64,000 nucleotides of DNA from Nothopassalora personata (GCA_033816765.1 CM066294.1:2728001-2792000); one strand, 5' to 3'; positions 12,346-21,502 are shown, counted from the first letter of the stretch. Notes: a model not told the origin generated them from the letters alone. Program-made: numbers and translations.

Positions 12346-12950
12346 ACGTGATGCGCCGAAGACAGTTATAGACTTTTAGTATAATAACCTAACTAAGTCT
12401 ATACTAGTTAACTTTTATTAGCTAGAGGGTTAGATACCTAACGAGACCTTAACGGACATAAGACCGGATACGAATACGATAGATCTAGCGCTACAATTAA
12501 CTATAGCGGTATAACCTCTATATAAAGGTTAAGGCCCTAAAGCTCTAGCTAGTAGTAACTACACGCCGGATTCGGACGCTAGCTCTAATAGAGGGGTTCT
12601 AGTGCCTGCTTCTAGTAAGTTGTTAGACTAGGAGTCTAGCTCGACTGTAACTTCTTATACATCGCGAGTACGCCGGGTTACTCGAGCGCCGGAATAGTAG
12701 GAAGGTGTTGCTCGGCCTAATAGAGAGCTTATAGACAGGGTTATTAAAACGCTACGGAAGCACGGCATTATAGTACGAATAGATAACAGCGCTTAGTAGG
12801 AGCGTAGTAACGACGACACGACTAACGATAACGACTTAACGGACGGCGGTATAGCGCTAGAGCGTAACGATATAGATGACGACATCGTATTCGCACATGC
12901 GATGCGTAAGGTACAAGGATACAGCATACCCTACGAGACGAAGGGTATTT

Positions 12951-12963
12951 AGAGGGGGGGTAG
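12951..12963 (+). other. Polypurine tract of element B
   Basis: AGAGGGGGGGTAG ends exactly where the 3' LTR begins, matching the plus-strand priming site of LTR retrotransposons. Confidence 0.75.
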
Positions 12964-13144
12964 TATTACAGCCGCTCTATAGGTAAATAGATCGGACCTA
13001 GCTCCGCGGATAACTAAGCTCGGCCCGAGCGCCGCTCGCGACTTTATCCCTTCGCGATGCTCTTAGACTCTCTTTCTCTCCTTAGCTATTCGTTCTAATT
13101 AAAATAAGACCTTTTACTCACTCACCTCTCTAAGGCTCGTAATA
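12964..13144 (+). repeat. 3' LTR of element B
   Basis: A 181-bp copy of 5586-5766, beginning TATTACAG and ending CTCGTAATA. It is followed at once by ATTAC, the second copy of the target duplication. Most differences from the 5' copy are transitions. Confidence 0.88.
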
Positions 13145-14100
13145 ATTACTTAGCTAACCCTAATATTATTAGATAACTTAGATATATTATTAGCCTACTC
13201 TACTTAAGCCTTCTTAAGCTCGGCTTAGTATTATATACCGTTCTTACGATTAATCTCGGTATCCTCTTACCTCTTACGTATACGCTAGGCTACCTTCTCT
13301 TACTTCTTACGCTCCTTTTCGGAGGCGGTAGTTTATTACTTAGTATCTAACTAGGCGGTAGGAGTCACTAAGGTACTTTATAACTACTTAGTAATTAGTA
13401 AGGACTATATAAGTATACTTAACTCTTCTACTTAAAGTTTTACTATATCTATGTTATGTCTCGTTCTAGGGCTAGTCTTAAAAGAGAGATAAGTTAAGTC
13501 ACGTAGCGGTATTCTTTAGAGAGGCTAAAGTAAGCTAAGCGAAGATAAATAATTAGGATAAGAGTGTATTCTAATTAGTAAGATAGTAACATAAGTTAAA
13601 CGTATTAAAACTATAAGGAATTCTTAGCGTTCCTAAATATAAAGGAGATTCGTAGATCTCGGTAATTAGTCTAATTATTCTAAGCATAAGTAGCCCAATT
13701 AGTCTAAGCATAAGTAGTCTAATCGCCCTAAGTCTAAGCGCTTAGGTAGGATAAGTTACGTGCTTGTCTCGTTATTATAATTCTAGGGTCTATAGGAATC
13801 ATTCCGTAACAATCTACCTAGGCTTTATAATATCTCTAAATATATACCCCGAAGGCGCTAGAAGCGGCTAGTTAAGAGGCCTAGACGTTAGTCGGCGCCG
13901 GAATATTATCTATATTCTTGTTACTAGTAGTCGATATCTCTTAGCTATTAGTTAGCTAAGAATCGGTTATAGTAACGTCGCGCTTATTTCTAGCTTTATT
14001 TAGTATATTATTACTCGGTATTAGCTCCCGAATAGGTAATACTACTAGAGTCGCTAGGAATATTACTAGCGTCGGCTACTATAGTAGTTACTACGGTTAT
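13145..14100 (-). pseudogene. Older RIPped layer 1, 5' part of split frame plus solo LTR host DNA
   Basis: Bases 13145-13450 continue, on the minus strand, the frame interrupted by element B (segments such as ANNISKLSNNIRVS read straight into the frame left of the element). Bases 13452-13811 are a solo LTR. Bases 13812-14100 are AT-rich RIPped DNA that joins to 21508 and beyond once element C is removed. No identifiable domain. Confidence 0.4.
13452..13811 (-). repeat. Solo LTR, element A family
   Basis: A 360-bp sequence on the minus strand begins TGTTACGGAATG and ends GACATAACA. It is flanked by the perfect 5-bp duplication ATCTA (13447-13451 and 13812-13816), with no internal region attached. 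Part of it (about 13560-13680) matches the 3' LTR of element A in inverted orientation. It is the expected product of recombination between the two LTRs of an earlier insertion. Confidence 0.78.
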
Positions 14101-14261
14101 TGTAAGGGCACCTGCTTAGGTAGTACGAAGTTGTTAGACAAGCTATCTAAGAGGTGCGCGAGGCGCGAGAAGTTAATATACAAGCCGAGGCACGCGGGTC
14201 GGCCCGGGCCCGGTCACGTAACTCGCCACGTTCACTCGCTGTGCGGCCATGGGCCGTCACA
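14101..14261 (-). repeat. 3' LTR of element C
   Basis: A 161-bp LTR reading TGTGACGG...CCCTTACA on the minus strand and identical to 21342-21502. It contains a TATA-like TGTATATTAA (14173-14182, minus) about 40 nt before GTCTAACAA, the probable RNA start. The pol frame ends 30 nt inside this LTR. Confidence 0.93.
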
Positions 14262-17200
14262 CCACCCCCCCCCTTCAAAACGGTCACTCCTGTGCACCGT
14301 GTCAAGGGAAGTTTGATGTCCATTTCGCTTGTCGCTTCGGTCACAGTCATCGGTTACCTTTGTTGGTGCCATGCCTGGCGGGTCATCATCTTCATACGAG
14401 CCGTTGTCTTCTGCCAGAAGAGCCACAGGCACCTGCGCGATCAATTCGCGTGGCCCTCCTGCGGTTACTGGGTTGGACGTAATCATCGCAGCACTGAGGG
14501 TGCCCGCGTCATCAGATGGTGCTTCCTCATTCGCAATCCATCCTAGCGGTGGTGTGAAGCCGGCTGGTCTAGGGGCCGTAGGGTGGTTGTGATGGAAGTC
14601 GGCGACAGAGGCGGCTGCTGTTGCAATCATAGTCTCTGCGGGCTCCCAAGTTAGCTCGTTATCACCTACCCACTTCACGCAGTACTTGTAGATTGGGACC
14701 TTTCCTCCTGCTGGCGCACGCCCTGGCGGCAGCGACCTGTGCGAGTCCACGACTTTCTCCACGTGCCATTCCTGGTGAGACCCATCTTCGTCCTCCACCT
14801 CGATTGGCGGAGGCGGAAGGACGACTTGTCCTGTGACTGGGTCGTAGCCTGGTCGCAAGTAATTGGCGTGGAACCCGTCATACAGGTTGCTCAGTGAGTC
14901 TGGCAATGCGACTCGATATGTGTCGTGTGGCAGCACTTCCTTGATCGGGTAAGGACCCGCATACTTGTAGTCCAGTTTCTTAGACGGGCGTGTGGTGTGC
15001 CAGTTCTTGGTGCTAATGTGCACCATGTCGCCTAACTTGTATGCTGGTGCTATGGTCCTGCGTCGGTTGGCATACTCCGCTTGTGTATCTTGCGCCATTT
15101 GCATGGCGTCTCTGAGTGCCTGCCTGAGTTCATTCATCCGGGCTCCGAATGCAGTCGCCGATTGTGCATCGAGGCGTTGCTTGTGTGGCATGAGTTCCAG
15201 CGGCAGCATGACTTCTGCGTCTGAATACCTCGGGTTCTTGCCTAGCGTTGCCATGAATGGGGAGAATCCGGTAGATTCTGACACGTGGTCGTTCGCAGTG
15301 AACTCTGCCAGAGGCAGCCAATCCGGCCAGTCGTCCTGGGCATAGTTGGTATACGTGCGCAGGTACTTCTCCATGGCCTTGTTCGTGATCTCGCTTTGCC
15401 CATCTGTTTGGGGGTGGTAGCCCGTTGACAGCTTGCGCTTGATGCCTAGTAGCTGGCATAGGCGCTTCCAGAATGCGGAAAGCCATTGGGGTCCTCTGTC
15501 TGTAACGATCGACTTAGGCAGCCCATGGCGGCTGAACACGTACTTGAGGTAGATGAACGCAATGTACTCTGCGCTCATGTTGAGCACTGGGATCAGATGC
15601 CGCTCCTTACTCAGGCGGTCTGTCACTGTGAGAACGTTTTTGTACTTCTGCCCATCTGCGGTGCAGCGTGCTTCGGGCAGCTCGACTACGAAGTCCATTG
15701 CGATGTCGTCCCATGTGTCGAGTGGCACTGGCAACGGTGCTAGCAATCCGTGTTCGGCATCCTGCACTGGGTTCACGTTTGTGCACGTCGTGCATCCTTT
15801 GCAGAACTCGCGTATGAAGCGTGTCATGCCTGGCCAGATATAGTGGCGTTTCAATAGGGTGTTGGTCTTAGTCTTTCCTGGGTGACCTGCGGCTGGGGCG
15901 TCGTGAAATGCTTTCACTATGCGGGCATACACCGTGTTGCCTTCATCATCTTCAGCTGGTTCTGGGACATACAGGCTGTAGCCACCTTCTCTGTTCTTGA
16001 CGTAGATCATTCCATCTACAGCCATCGCGTGCTTAGGGTCGATCTTGTGCCTGTGGAGCATCTTCACCTTGTCGCCAGCTGCCAGCTGTTGCAGGGCCTC
16101 TTGTGGTTCTTGCTGTTCGTATAGGGATCGGATGTCGCGTTGTAGGTCCTCATCCACAACGCCGGTGGCTTCCGATGCCGCGAGTTGTAGGATTCTGCTG
16201 GCTAACAAGTTCGGCATAAACAATTCGGGTCCTAGCAACACGCGATGCTGCTGCGTGTGCCGGGGATCATCCTTGTCCTTGCGTATCGCATCTTGTGAGC
16301 GGCGGGTAAGGCTATCGGGCTTGCCTCCCTGCACTCCTGGTCTGTAGATGATCTTGAAGTGGAATTGCGATAGGAATTCTGCCCAGCGTGCTTGGCGCCG
16401 GTTGAGTTCCTTCGTGGTCATGAAGTACTCAAGGTTCTTGTGGTCTGAGTAGACGAGCACTGGCTTGCCACTTGGGTCGGCCAGGAAGTTCTCGCAATCG
16501 CTGCCCACGCAGTCCTTGTCATCGATGTCACCTGCTGCCAGCTCAGGACGCCATTCTTCGAACGCTTTGACAATAGCGAGCAACTCTTTGTCATAGATGT
16601 CGTAGTTGCATTCCTGGGGTGACATCTTCTTAGACAGATATGCCACTGGTCTCAAGATGCCATTATGACGTTGGGAGAGGACCGCTGCGGTGACGAAGTC
16701 CGAAGCGTCAGTCTCAAGCACTGTCTCCAGCCCATGCTGGAAGACTGCGAGGATTTCTCCTTCTGCATCGGTGAATGCTTTCTTGAGGCCGTCGAACGCT
16801 GCTTGGCACTCTGCCGTCCATTGCCATGGCACGTCTTTCTTGGTGAGGCGGGTAAGCGGCAGTGTTATCTTGCTGTAGTTCTTGATGAATCGTCGATAGA
16901 AGCCAGCGAATCCGTTGAATGCAAGCACATCCGTGACATTACGAGGTGTTTCCCATTCTTGCACTGCTCTCACCTTCTCCGGGCACATGGAGATGCCGTC
17001 CTTGCCAATAATAAGGCCAAGGTACTTGGTCGATTGGGTGTGGAATTCACACTTCTTGATATCAAGTTGCAGGCCTGCGTCTCTGCAGCGCCCTAGCACC
17101 TTCTTCACATGTCCAATGTGCTCTTCAAGCGTGTCGCTAAAGATGAGGATATCATCTAGATAGGCTGATGCAAAGTCATCTAGGAACTCCCGTAGCGTGT

Positions 17201-18917
17201 CGTTCACATAAGCTTGGAACGTTCCTGGGGCGTTGCATAGGCCGAATGGCATGACTAGACATTCGAACTGCCCATAGCGGGTAGTGAACGCTGTCATCCA
17301 CTCATGCCCCTTTGCGATGCGGATGCGGTTGAATGCTGCAATCACATCTAGCTTCGTAAACCACTTCTTTCCTGCGATGCGGTTCAAGGTGTCCTGCATC
17401 AGGGGAATAGGGTATCTTGACTTGATGGTAAGTGCATTGAGGGCTCTGTAATCAACGCATACTCTCAACCCACCTCCTGGCTTCTTGACGATAAGGCACG
17501 GAGATGCAGCATCGGCGCGGCCTTCATTCTTGCGGATCTTGCCTTGGGCGATCTGTTCGTCAGTCCAGTGCTTGATGATCTCGTCTTCTTGCTTAGACAT
17601 GCGGTATGGTCGCTTGAAGGGTGGCACGGCATCGGGTTTCAGCTTGATCTCATGGTCAATCCCAGGCCGGTGTGGCGGAAGCTCTTCTGAAGCCTTCTTC
17701 GAGAAGCAATCAGCGAACTCGTGGTATGTTGGCATAAGGTGGTCCTTTGGATCGATCTCTTGGTCGTTGACTTTCATGAACTTGTCCACGTCTGCTTGTG
17801 CGTGCATCTTGCAGGAACGGAGTGTTGGGGCTACACGTTCTGATGCTGGTATGAATGCAGCGGCACGCGCGTTCAGCCTTGAGATCGTCTTTTCGTCTGA
17901 CAGCATCTTACAGTTGCCTCCAGCAACTGTCTTCATGTTGTGCGCCGTCATGGCGCAAGCGGCAAGCGAGTCGCCCGCTCGCTGCTGCTCCACCTTGGGG
18001 TCATAGACATACATCAGGTGAACTTGCGCGCCCTTTTGCTTGGCGAGGCGCACGAAGTAGTCTGCATTGACTTCTTTGATGTCGATGTTCTTCTTAGGCT
18101 CTTCTGCTTGTTGAGCTGCGGCTTCGGCAGCTGCTGCTACTGCTGCTGCCACAGCGGCCTTTGCTTCCTTTGCTTCGAGTCTCTTAGCAGCCCGGCGAAC
18201 TTTTCCAGGGCCGCGCGTTGTCATGCGCTTGATGGTGTCTTCGCCGTCAGCCGGCAGTGGCAGACGGGCGTGCTGCCAAGTGACATCTCCTTCGTCATCT
18301 TCTTCCACGGTTGCCGAGCGGTACTTGCTAGGAAGCTCCTCGTGGGTCTGGAACGTAAGGACTGGGTTCTGGTCTTGATCATTGACTGACTGCACCCACG
18401 TCGCTTCCTTTCCGGACAGGCAGTTGTCCTTGCAGTGTTGAGAATCGAGCGTCATAGTGCCGGACTCATAATGCAGGCCTGGTTGATGCTTGTCGTGCCA
18501 TGGTCTCCCCAAGACGATGTCGTATTCGAGGTTGGTGAGCCAGGCATTGATCACTTCGGAGTGCCCGTTGATCTCCAGGGTGAGCTCCGTACGGTATTCG
18601 ATCATTTCCTTTGCAGTGGACATGTCGGCGAGGCCCAGTGCCAATGGGCTGTCCAGCTTCGAGAGTGGCAGGTCATTCTTTCGCGCATATACGATGTCAA
18701 CGTAGTTTGAATTGGCTCCGTCATCAAGGAATGAGAATGCATATTTTCCATTCGCTGTGCAAGGCACCACTAGGTGTGATCCTATTACAGGGTTGTGCTC
18801 TATGTGCACCATTCGTAAGGAATGGGATGATATTCTGAGATCACCTTCCCCAATCCCTTCTGACTTCGGCCTTGACGTTGACGTGTTCGTATCCAGTCCA
18901 CTGGTTGTTGCGCTCAA
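14232..18917 (-). CDS. pol: Element C Pol polyprotein (protease-RT-RNase H-integrase-chromodomain)
   Basis: This 1,561-codon open frame encodes the enzymes for reverse transcription and integration. Positions are approximate residues. The aspartic protease is near 66 (FLDDGANSNY). Reverse transcriptase has its active site YLDDILIF near 588. RNase H begins at TDASDF near 736. The integrase HHCC zinc region spans 1009-1042, followed by the catalytic core with Asp near 1070 (AMDF), Asp near 1138 (VTDRG) and Glu near 1173. A chromodomain lies near 1382-1420 (VEKVVDSH, then YCVKWVG). The first listed codon is TTG; there is no ATG until about residue 36. The frame is -1 relative to gag and is open across the gag stop, so a Gag-Pol fusion by -1 frameshift is likely. 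The polypurine tract is translated near the C-terminus. Confidence 0.93.
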   Translation of the reverse strand: MSATTSGLDTNTSTSRPKSEGIGEGDLRISSHSLRMVHIEHNPVIGSHLVVPCTANGKYAFSFLDDGANSNYVDIVYARKNDLPLSKLDSPLALGLADMSTAKEMIEYRTELTLEINGHSEVINAWLTNLEYDIVLGRPWHDKHQPGLHYESGTMTLDSQHCKDNCLSGKEATWVQSVNDQDQNPVLTFQTHEELPSKYRSATVEEDDEGDVTWQHARLPLPADGEDTIKRMTTRGPGKVRRAAKRLEAKEAKAAVAAAVAAAAEAAAQQAEEPKKNIDIKEVNADYFVRLAKQKGAQVHLMYVYDPKVEQQRAGDSLAACAMTAHNMKTVAGGNCKMLSDEKTISRLNARAAAFIPASERVAPTLRSCKMHAQADVDKFMKVNDQEIDPKDHLMPTYHEFADCFSKKASEELPPHRPGIDHEIKLKPDAVPPFKRPYRMSKQEDEIIKHWTDEQIAQGKIRKNEGRADAASPCLIVKKPGGGLRVCVDYRALNALTIKSRYPIPLMQDTLNRIAGKKWFTKLDVIAAFNRIRIAKGHEWMTAFTTRYGQFECLVMPFGLCNAPGTFQAYVNDTLREFLDDFASAYLDDILIFSDTLEEHIGHVKKVLGRCRDAGLQLDIKKCEFHTQSTKYLGLIIGKDGISMCPEKVRAVQEWETPRNVTDVLAFNGFAGFYRRFIKNYSKITLPLTRLTKKDVPWQWTAECQAAFDGLKKAFTDAEGEILAVFQHGLETVLETDASDFVTAAVLSQRHNGILRPVAYLSKKMSPQECNYDIYDKELLAIVKAFEEWRPELAAGDIDDKDCVGSDCENFLADPSGKPVLVYSDHKNLEYFMTTKELNRRQARWAEFLSQFHFKIIYRPGVQGGKPDSLTRRSQDAIRKDKDDPRHTQQHRVLLGPELFMPNLLASRILQLAASEATGVVDEDLQRDIRSLYEQQEPQEALQQLAAGDKVKMLHRHKIDPKHAMAVDGMIYVKNREGGYSLYVPEPAEDDEGNTVYARIVKAFHDAPAAGHPGKTKTNTLLKRHYIWPGMTRFIREFCKGCTTCTNVNPVQDAEHGLLAPLPVPLDTWDDIAMDFVVELPEARCTADGQKYKNVLTVTDRLSKERHLIPVLNMSAEYIAFIYLKYVFSRHGLPKSIVTDRGPQWLSAFWKRLCQLLGIKRKLSTGYHPQTDGQSEITNKAMEKYLRTYTNYAQDDWPDWLPLAEFTANDHVSESTGFSPFMATLGKNPRYSDAEVMLPLELMPHKQRLDAQSATAFGARMNELRQALRDAMQMAQDTQAEYANRRRTIAPAYKLGDMVHISTKNWHTTRPSKKLDYKYAGPYPIKEVLPHDTYRVALPDSLSNLYDGFHANYLRPGYDPVTGQVVLPPPPIEVEDEDGSHQEWHVEKVVDSHRSLPPGRAPAGGKVPIYKYCVKWVGDNELTWEPAETMIATAAASVADFHHNHPTAPRPAGFTPPLGWIANEEAPSDDAGTLSAAMITSNPVTAGGPRELIAQVPVALLAEDNGSYEDDDPPGMAPTKVTDDCDRSDKRNGHQTSLDTVHRSDRFEGGGWCDGPWPHSE
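14262..14276 (-). other. Polypurine tract of element C
   Basis: On the minus strand GAAGGGGGGGGGTGG directly precedes the 3' LTR. It overlaps the end of pol, where it encodes the Gly-rich EGGG stretch. Confidence 0.85.
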
Positions 18918-18925
18918 CGAGTGGA

Positions 18926-18940
18926 CTAGGCTTTTTCCGA
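18926..18940 (-). promoter_or_regulatory. Candidate -1 frameshift site at the gag/pol junction
   Basis: On the minus strand the end of gag reads TCG GAA AAA GCC TAG. A -1 slip on the A run changes reading to AGC CTA GTC and enters the pol frame, which has no stop here. The heptamer G GAA AAA is not the textbook X XXY YYZ form, so this is a candidate only. Alternatives are stop-restart at a near-cognate codon or at the downstream ATG of pol. Confidence 0.45.
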
Positions 18941-21112
18941 CTGGGTAGTCGGGCGCGGTGGCATCTGGTAGTTCCAGAGCTCACACTCCTTGTCGGTCAG
19001 CTGGTGACCTGGCTTGCGGCACTTCTTGCACAGTCTCTCCTTCATGCAACGCTCAGTCTCAGCGTCGTCAAGAAGAGTGAGGTGCTTGAACTCAGCTGGG
19101 CGAGAGTCCCATGGCAGGCGGTCCACCTTGCGGCGATTCTTTGAGCCGCCTCCGCCAGATCCGGCTGGAGTGGTGCCGTTGGGCTTGTCGTCCTTCTTGT
19201 CGTCCTTCTTGTCGTCCTTCTTGGCCGTAGACTTCTTCTTCGGGTGAAGAGTCTCGGCGACCTTGAAATCCTCCTCAGCCTTGAACAGGGCATCGACTGC
19301 TTCGCTGAGGGTCTTAGGGTTTGCTTGCTGATAGCGGATCAGATAGCGGTAGTTGAGCTTGCGCATGAGGTTGTCCATAGCGTCTTCTCCGGTCATGCGC
19401 ATCAAGTTGGCATAACGGCGCCACTCGCGGTAGAGTTCGGCGAAGGAGTCCTTGGAGTTGTCCTCTGGCTGCTTCAACACAGCCATGTTGTCGCGAGCGC
19501 GGCCGACGGGGTTGCGATCGCCGTACCACTCGATGAGGGACTTCATCATCTTGTTGACTGATGAATACGGGCGCTCGCTTCCGCTCATGATGCCTGCGAT
19601 GGATGGAACCTTCGGGTTGAGCAGCGCCCAAGCGCCTCCGTCGGTGTAATCCAGTATGAACTTGAGCACGGCATCCTTGTCACGGAACGTGGTGGCGGCG
19701 AGCTTGGTCTCCAGTGCGCTGAGCCACTTCTCAAGCGATGGTCCCTTCAGGTCGCCTTCCTTGCTGAGGTCGCCTTGAAACTTATGCTTGGGGCCTTCGA
19801 CACTTCGGTCCGTCTTCCAAGGACGATCGAGTGACTCGTCGATGTCCAGGATGTTGTTGAAGTTGATCTTGGTGACCTTCTTGGTCTTCTTGGACTTGCG
19901 GCGGCGAGCGCGGCGGTCATCGTCTGAGGACTCGTCGCTGCTACTGCTGCTGCTGCTGTCACTGCTATCCGGATCGTATCTCGGCTTCCTGCTCTTGCGC
20001 TGCTTGCCAGCCCTGTCCTTCTTGCTAACCTCTTCACCTGACTCATCGGATGGGTCTCCGCCGCTGGACTGCTTGCCAGTCCTGCCTTGGTCCTTCGGCG
20101 GTGATGGCTCTCTTCCAGCACGTCGACGAGAGATGGAACGTGAGAGCGAGGAGCGACGATCCTTGCCTCGTGCTTCGGTGCGCCCACGCTGCTCGGCTGC
20201 TTCGAGCTCCTTAGCATGCGCGTTGCGAAGGGCTTGGATGTCGCGCTCGTGATCGGCAACGGCTTCTTCGTAGTTGTCCACTTCACGCTCCAGCTCTCCA
20301 ATGCGAGCCTCTCGCTCCTTGACCCAGACCATTGCTTGCTTGGCATGCTCGTACGCTTTCTGGGAGTCAGTTGGAATGGGCAGGGCCTTAAGTGCATCGA
20401 GTTCGATCTTGACGGTGTCCAGGTCCTTGATAACTGTGTCGCGCTCAGCGCTGGCGGTGTCACGATCGGCGGTGACTTTAGCCAGGTGGTCGCGCAGGTC
20501 CTTTTGCTGGGCATCGGAGGCCTTCAGTAACTTGTCCAAGTCCGACACCTGCTTCTTCGCATCCCCGAGATCCTTTTGAACCTTGTCGAGTTCCTTCTGA
20601 ACTTTGTCTCCATATTCTTGGCTCTGGTGACAGCTCGTGTACAACATCTCTGCAAGCTTCGAGACGTTGCGGTATTCCTGTTCGCCGCGGCGGAGGATGA
20701 AGTGGATGGCGGGAGGTGCGGAAACGTCGCTGCCGTACAGCTTCTCGAACTTCTCGATATCGAGTTGAGTGAGGGACTTGAGTGTCGCTCGATAGGTCTT
20801 CGCGACTTGTTGTGCTTCCTCGGCTCCCTCTTCTGCTTCGTCCGTCGCTGCATCGTCCATGTAGTCCACGGCTACCATAGCCTCCTTGCCTTCTTCCTCG
20901 ATGATCTCGTCGTCGTGTAGGAAATCGCTGATGTTGAGGTATGGCTGTGGATCAGTGACGGGCTTGCCTAGTTCAATCATCTTCTGATACTGGCGGTCTT
21001 GTTCTTGCTCTTGCGTCGCATCGCGACCTTGAGTCTGTGTGTTGAGCACCGACTCGCGTTGCACCACTGGTCGCATTGCCAGCAGCGACTGGCGTCCATT
21101 CTGACGCACCAT
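18926..21112 (-). CDS. gag: Element C Gag
   Basis: The structural nucleocapsid-forming protein of the retrotransposon, 728 aa from the first in-frame ATG (21112). The frame stays open upstream to 21247 but has no ATG there. A long heptad-like coiled coil lies in the first 330 residues (QKELDKVQKDLGDAKKQVSD and following). A low-complexity Ser/Asp then Arg/Lys tract is near 400-450, followed by the gag core. A Lys/Asp repeat (KKDDKKDDKKDD) precedes a C-terminal zinc knuckle, CKKCRKPGHQLTDKEC. The knuckle is CX2CX4HX6C rather than the usual CX2CX4HX4C. Pol begins in the -1 frame just downstream. Confidence 0.9.
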   Translation of the reverse strand: MVRQNGRQSLLAMRPVVQRESVLNTQTQGRDATQEQEQDRQYQKMIELGKPVTDPQPYLNISDFLHDDEIIEEEGKEAMVAVDYMDDAATDEAEEGAEEAQQVAKTYRATLKSLTQLDIEKFEKLYGSDVSAPPAIHFILRRGEQEYRNVSKLAEMLYTSCHQSQEYGDKVQKELDKVQKDLGDAKKQVSDLDKLLKASDAQQKDLRDHLAKVTADRDTASAERDTVIKDLDTVKIELDALKALPIPTDSQKAYEHAKQAMVWVKEREARIGELEREVDNYEEAVADHERDIQALRNAHAKELEAAEQRGRTEARGKDRRSSLSRSISRRRAGREPSPPKDQGRTGKQSSGGDPSDESGEEVSKKDRAGKQRKSRKPRYDPDSSDSSSSSSSDESSDDDRRARRRKSKKTKKVTKINFNNILDIDESLDRPWKTDRSVEGPKHKFQGDLSKEGDLKGPSLEKWLSALETKLAATTFRDKDAVLKFILDYTDGGAWALLNPKVPSIAGIMSGSERPYSSVNKMMKSLIEWYGDRNPVGRARDNMAVLKQPEDNSKDSFAELYREWRRYANLMRMTGEDAMDNLMRKLNYRYLIRYQQANPKTLSEAVDALFKAEEDFKVAETLHPKKKSTAKKDDKKDDKKDDKPNGTTPAGSGGGGSKNRRKVDRLPWDSRPAEFKHLTLLDDAETERCMKERLCKKCRKPGHQLTDKECELWNYQMPPRPTTQSEKA

Positions 21113-21330
21113 CTCGTTACCTTGGGCGCGATGGGGTGTCGCGCTTGTTGACTTGGGGTGTTGACTTGACTTGGGCACGTCTTCTCTGCGTGCGTTTGTT
21201 GACTTAACTTGAGTGCGTTTGTCGTCGCACTTTTCTTGGAGTCGCACTCGGCCTGTGGACTCAACGCGCTTGTCGCGTTACTTGATCTGCCCTTCGCAGA
21301 TCCTTCGCAGCTTGTCTGCGGAAAAGAATG

Positions 21331-21339
21331 GTCTAACAA
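21331..21339 (-). other. Putative self-primer binding site of element C
   Basis: On the minus strand TTGTTAGAC begins 2 nt after the 5' LTR and is the exact complement of GTCTAACAA inside the LTR (21372-21380 and 14131-14139). The LTR segment lies about 40 nt after a TATA-like box, so it is a sensible RNA 5' end. No tRNA-type TGG start is present. The same geometry, including the 2-nt gap, is seen in element B. Confidence 0.6.
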
Positions 21340-21341
21340 AG

Positions 21342-21502
21342 TGTAAGGGCACCTGCTTAGGTAGTACGAAGTTGTTAGACAAGCTATCTAAGAGGTGCGC
21401 GAGGCGCGAGAAGTTAATATACAAGCCGAGGCACGCGGGTCGGCCCGGGCCCGGTCACGTAACTCGCCACGTTCACTCGCTGTGCGGCCATGGGCCGTCA
21501 CA
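21342..21502 (-). repeat. 5' LTR of element C
   Basis: This 161-bp LTR is identical to 14101-14261. It is followed at 21503-21507 by GTTAT, the second copy of the target duplication. It would supply the promoter (TATA-like box on the minus strand at about 21414-21423) for the element RNA. Confidence 0.93.

Larger units (their letters stand above)
5586..13144 (+). mobile_element. Element B: complete RIP-killed Ty3/Gypsy chromovirus
   Basis: This is a full-length LTR retrotransposon of 7,559 bp. It has 181-bp LTRs (5586-5766 and 12964-13144) and the 5-bp target duplication ATTAC at 5581-5585 and 13145-13149. A putative self-primer site sits 2 nt inside the 5' LTR, and a polypurine tract abuts the 3' LTR. 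Internal order is gag then pol on the plus strand. It is related to intact element C (for example, both have [17 protein letters not shown]) but is clearly a different family, with unrelated LTR sequence. All coding frames are broken by RIP-type stops. Confidence 0.9.
14101..21502 (-). mobile_element. Element C: intact, non-RIPped Ty3/Gypsy chromovirus
   Basis: This 7,402-bp LTR retrotransposon lies on the minus strand. Its 161-bp LTRs (14101-14261 and 21342-21502) are identical by eye, with TG..CA ends. The target duplication GTTAT is at 14096-14100 and 21503-21507. The internal region holds one open gag and one open pol frame, a polypurine tract and a self-primer-like site. Base composition is ordinary, with plentiful CpA and TpG, in contrast to the RIPped DNA on both sides. 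Identical LTRs and no RIP imply insertion after the surrounding DNA was mutated. It carries every part needed for autonomy that can be seen by eye. Confidence 0.95.

Noticed and set aside
14154..20920. Many plus-strand frames of 60-170 codons across element C
   Set aside because: They lie opposite the intact gag and pol and have no domain content; they are shadows of the coding strand.
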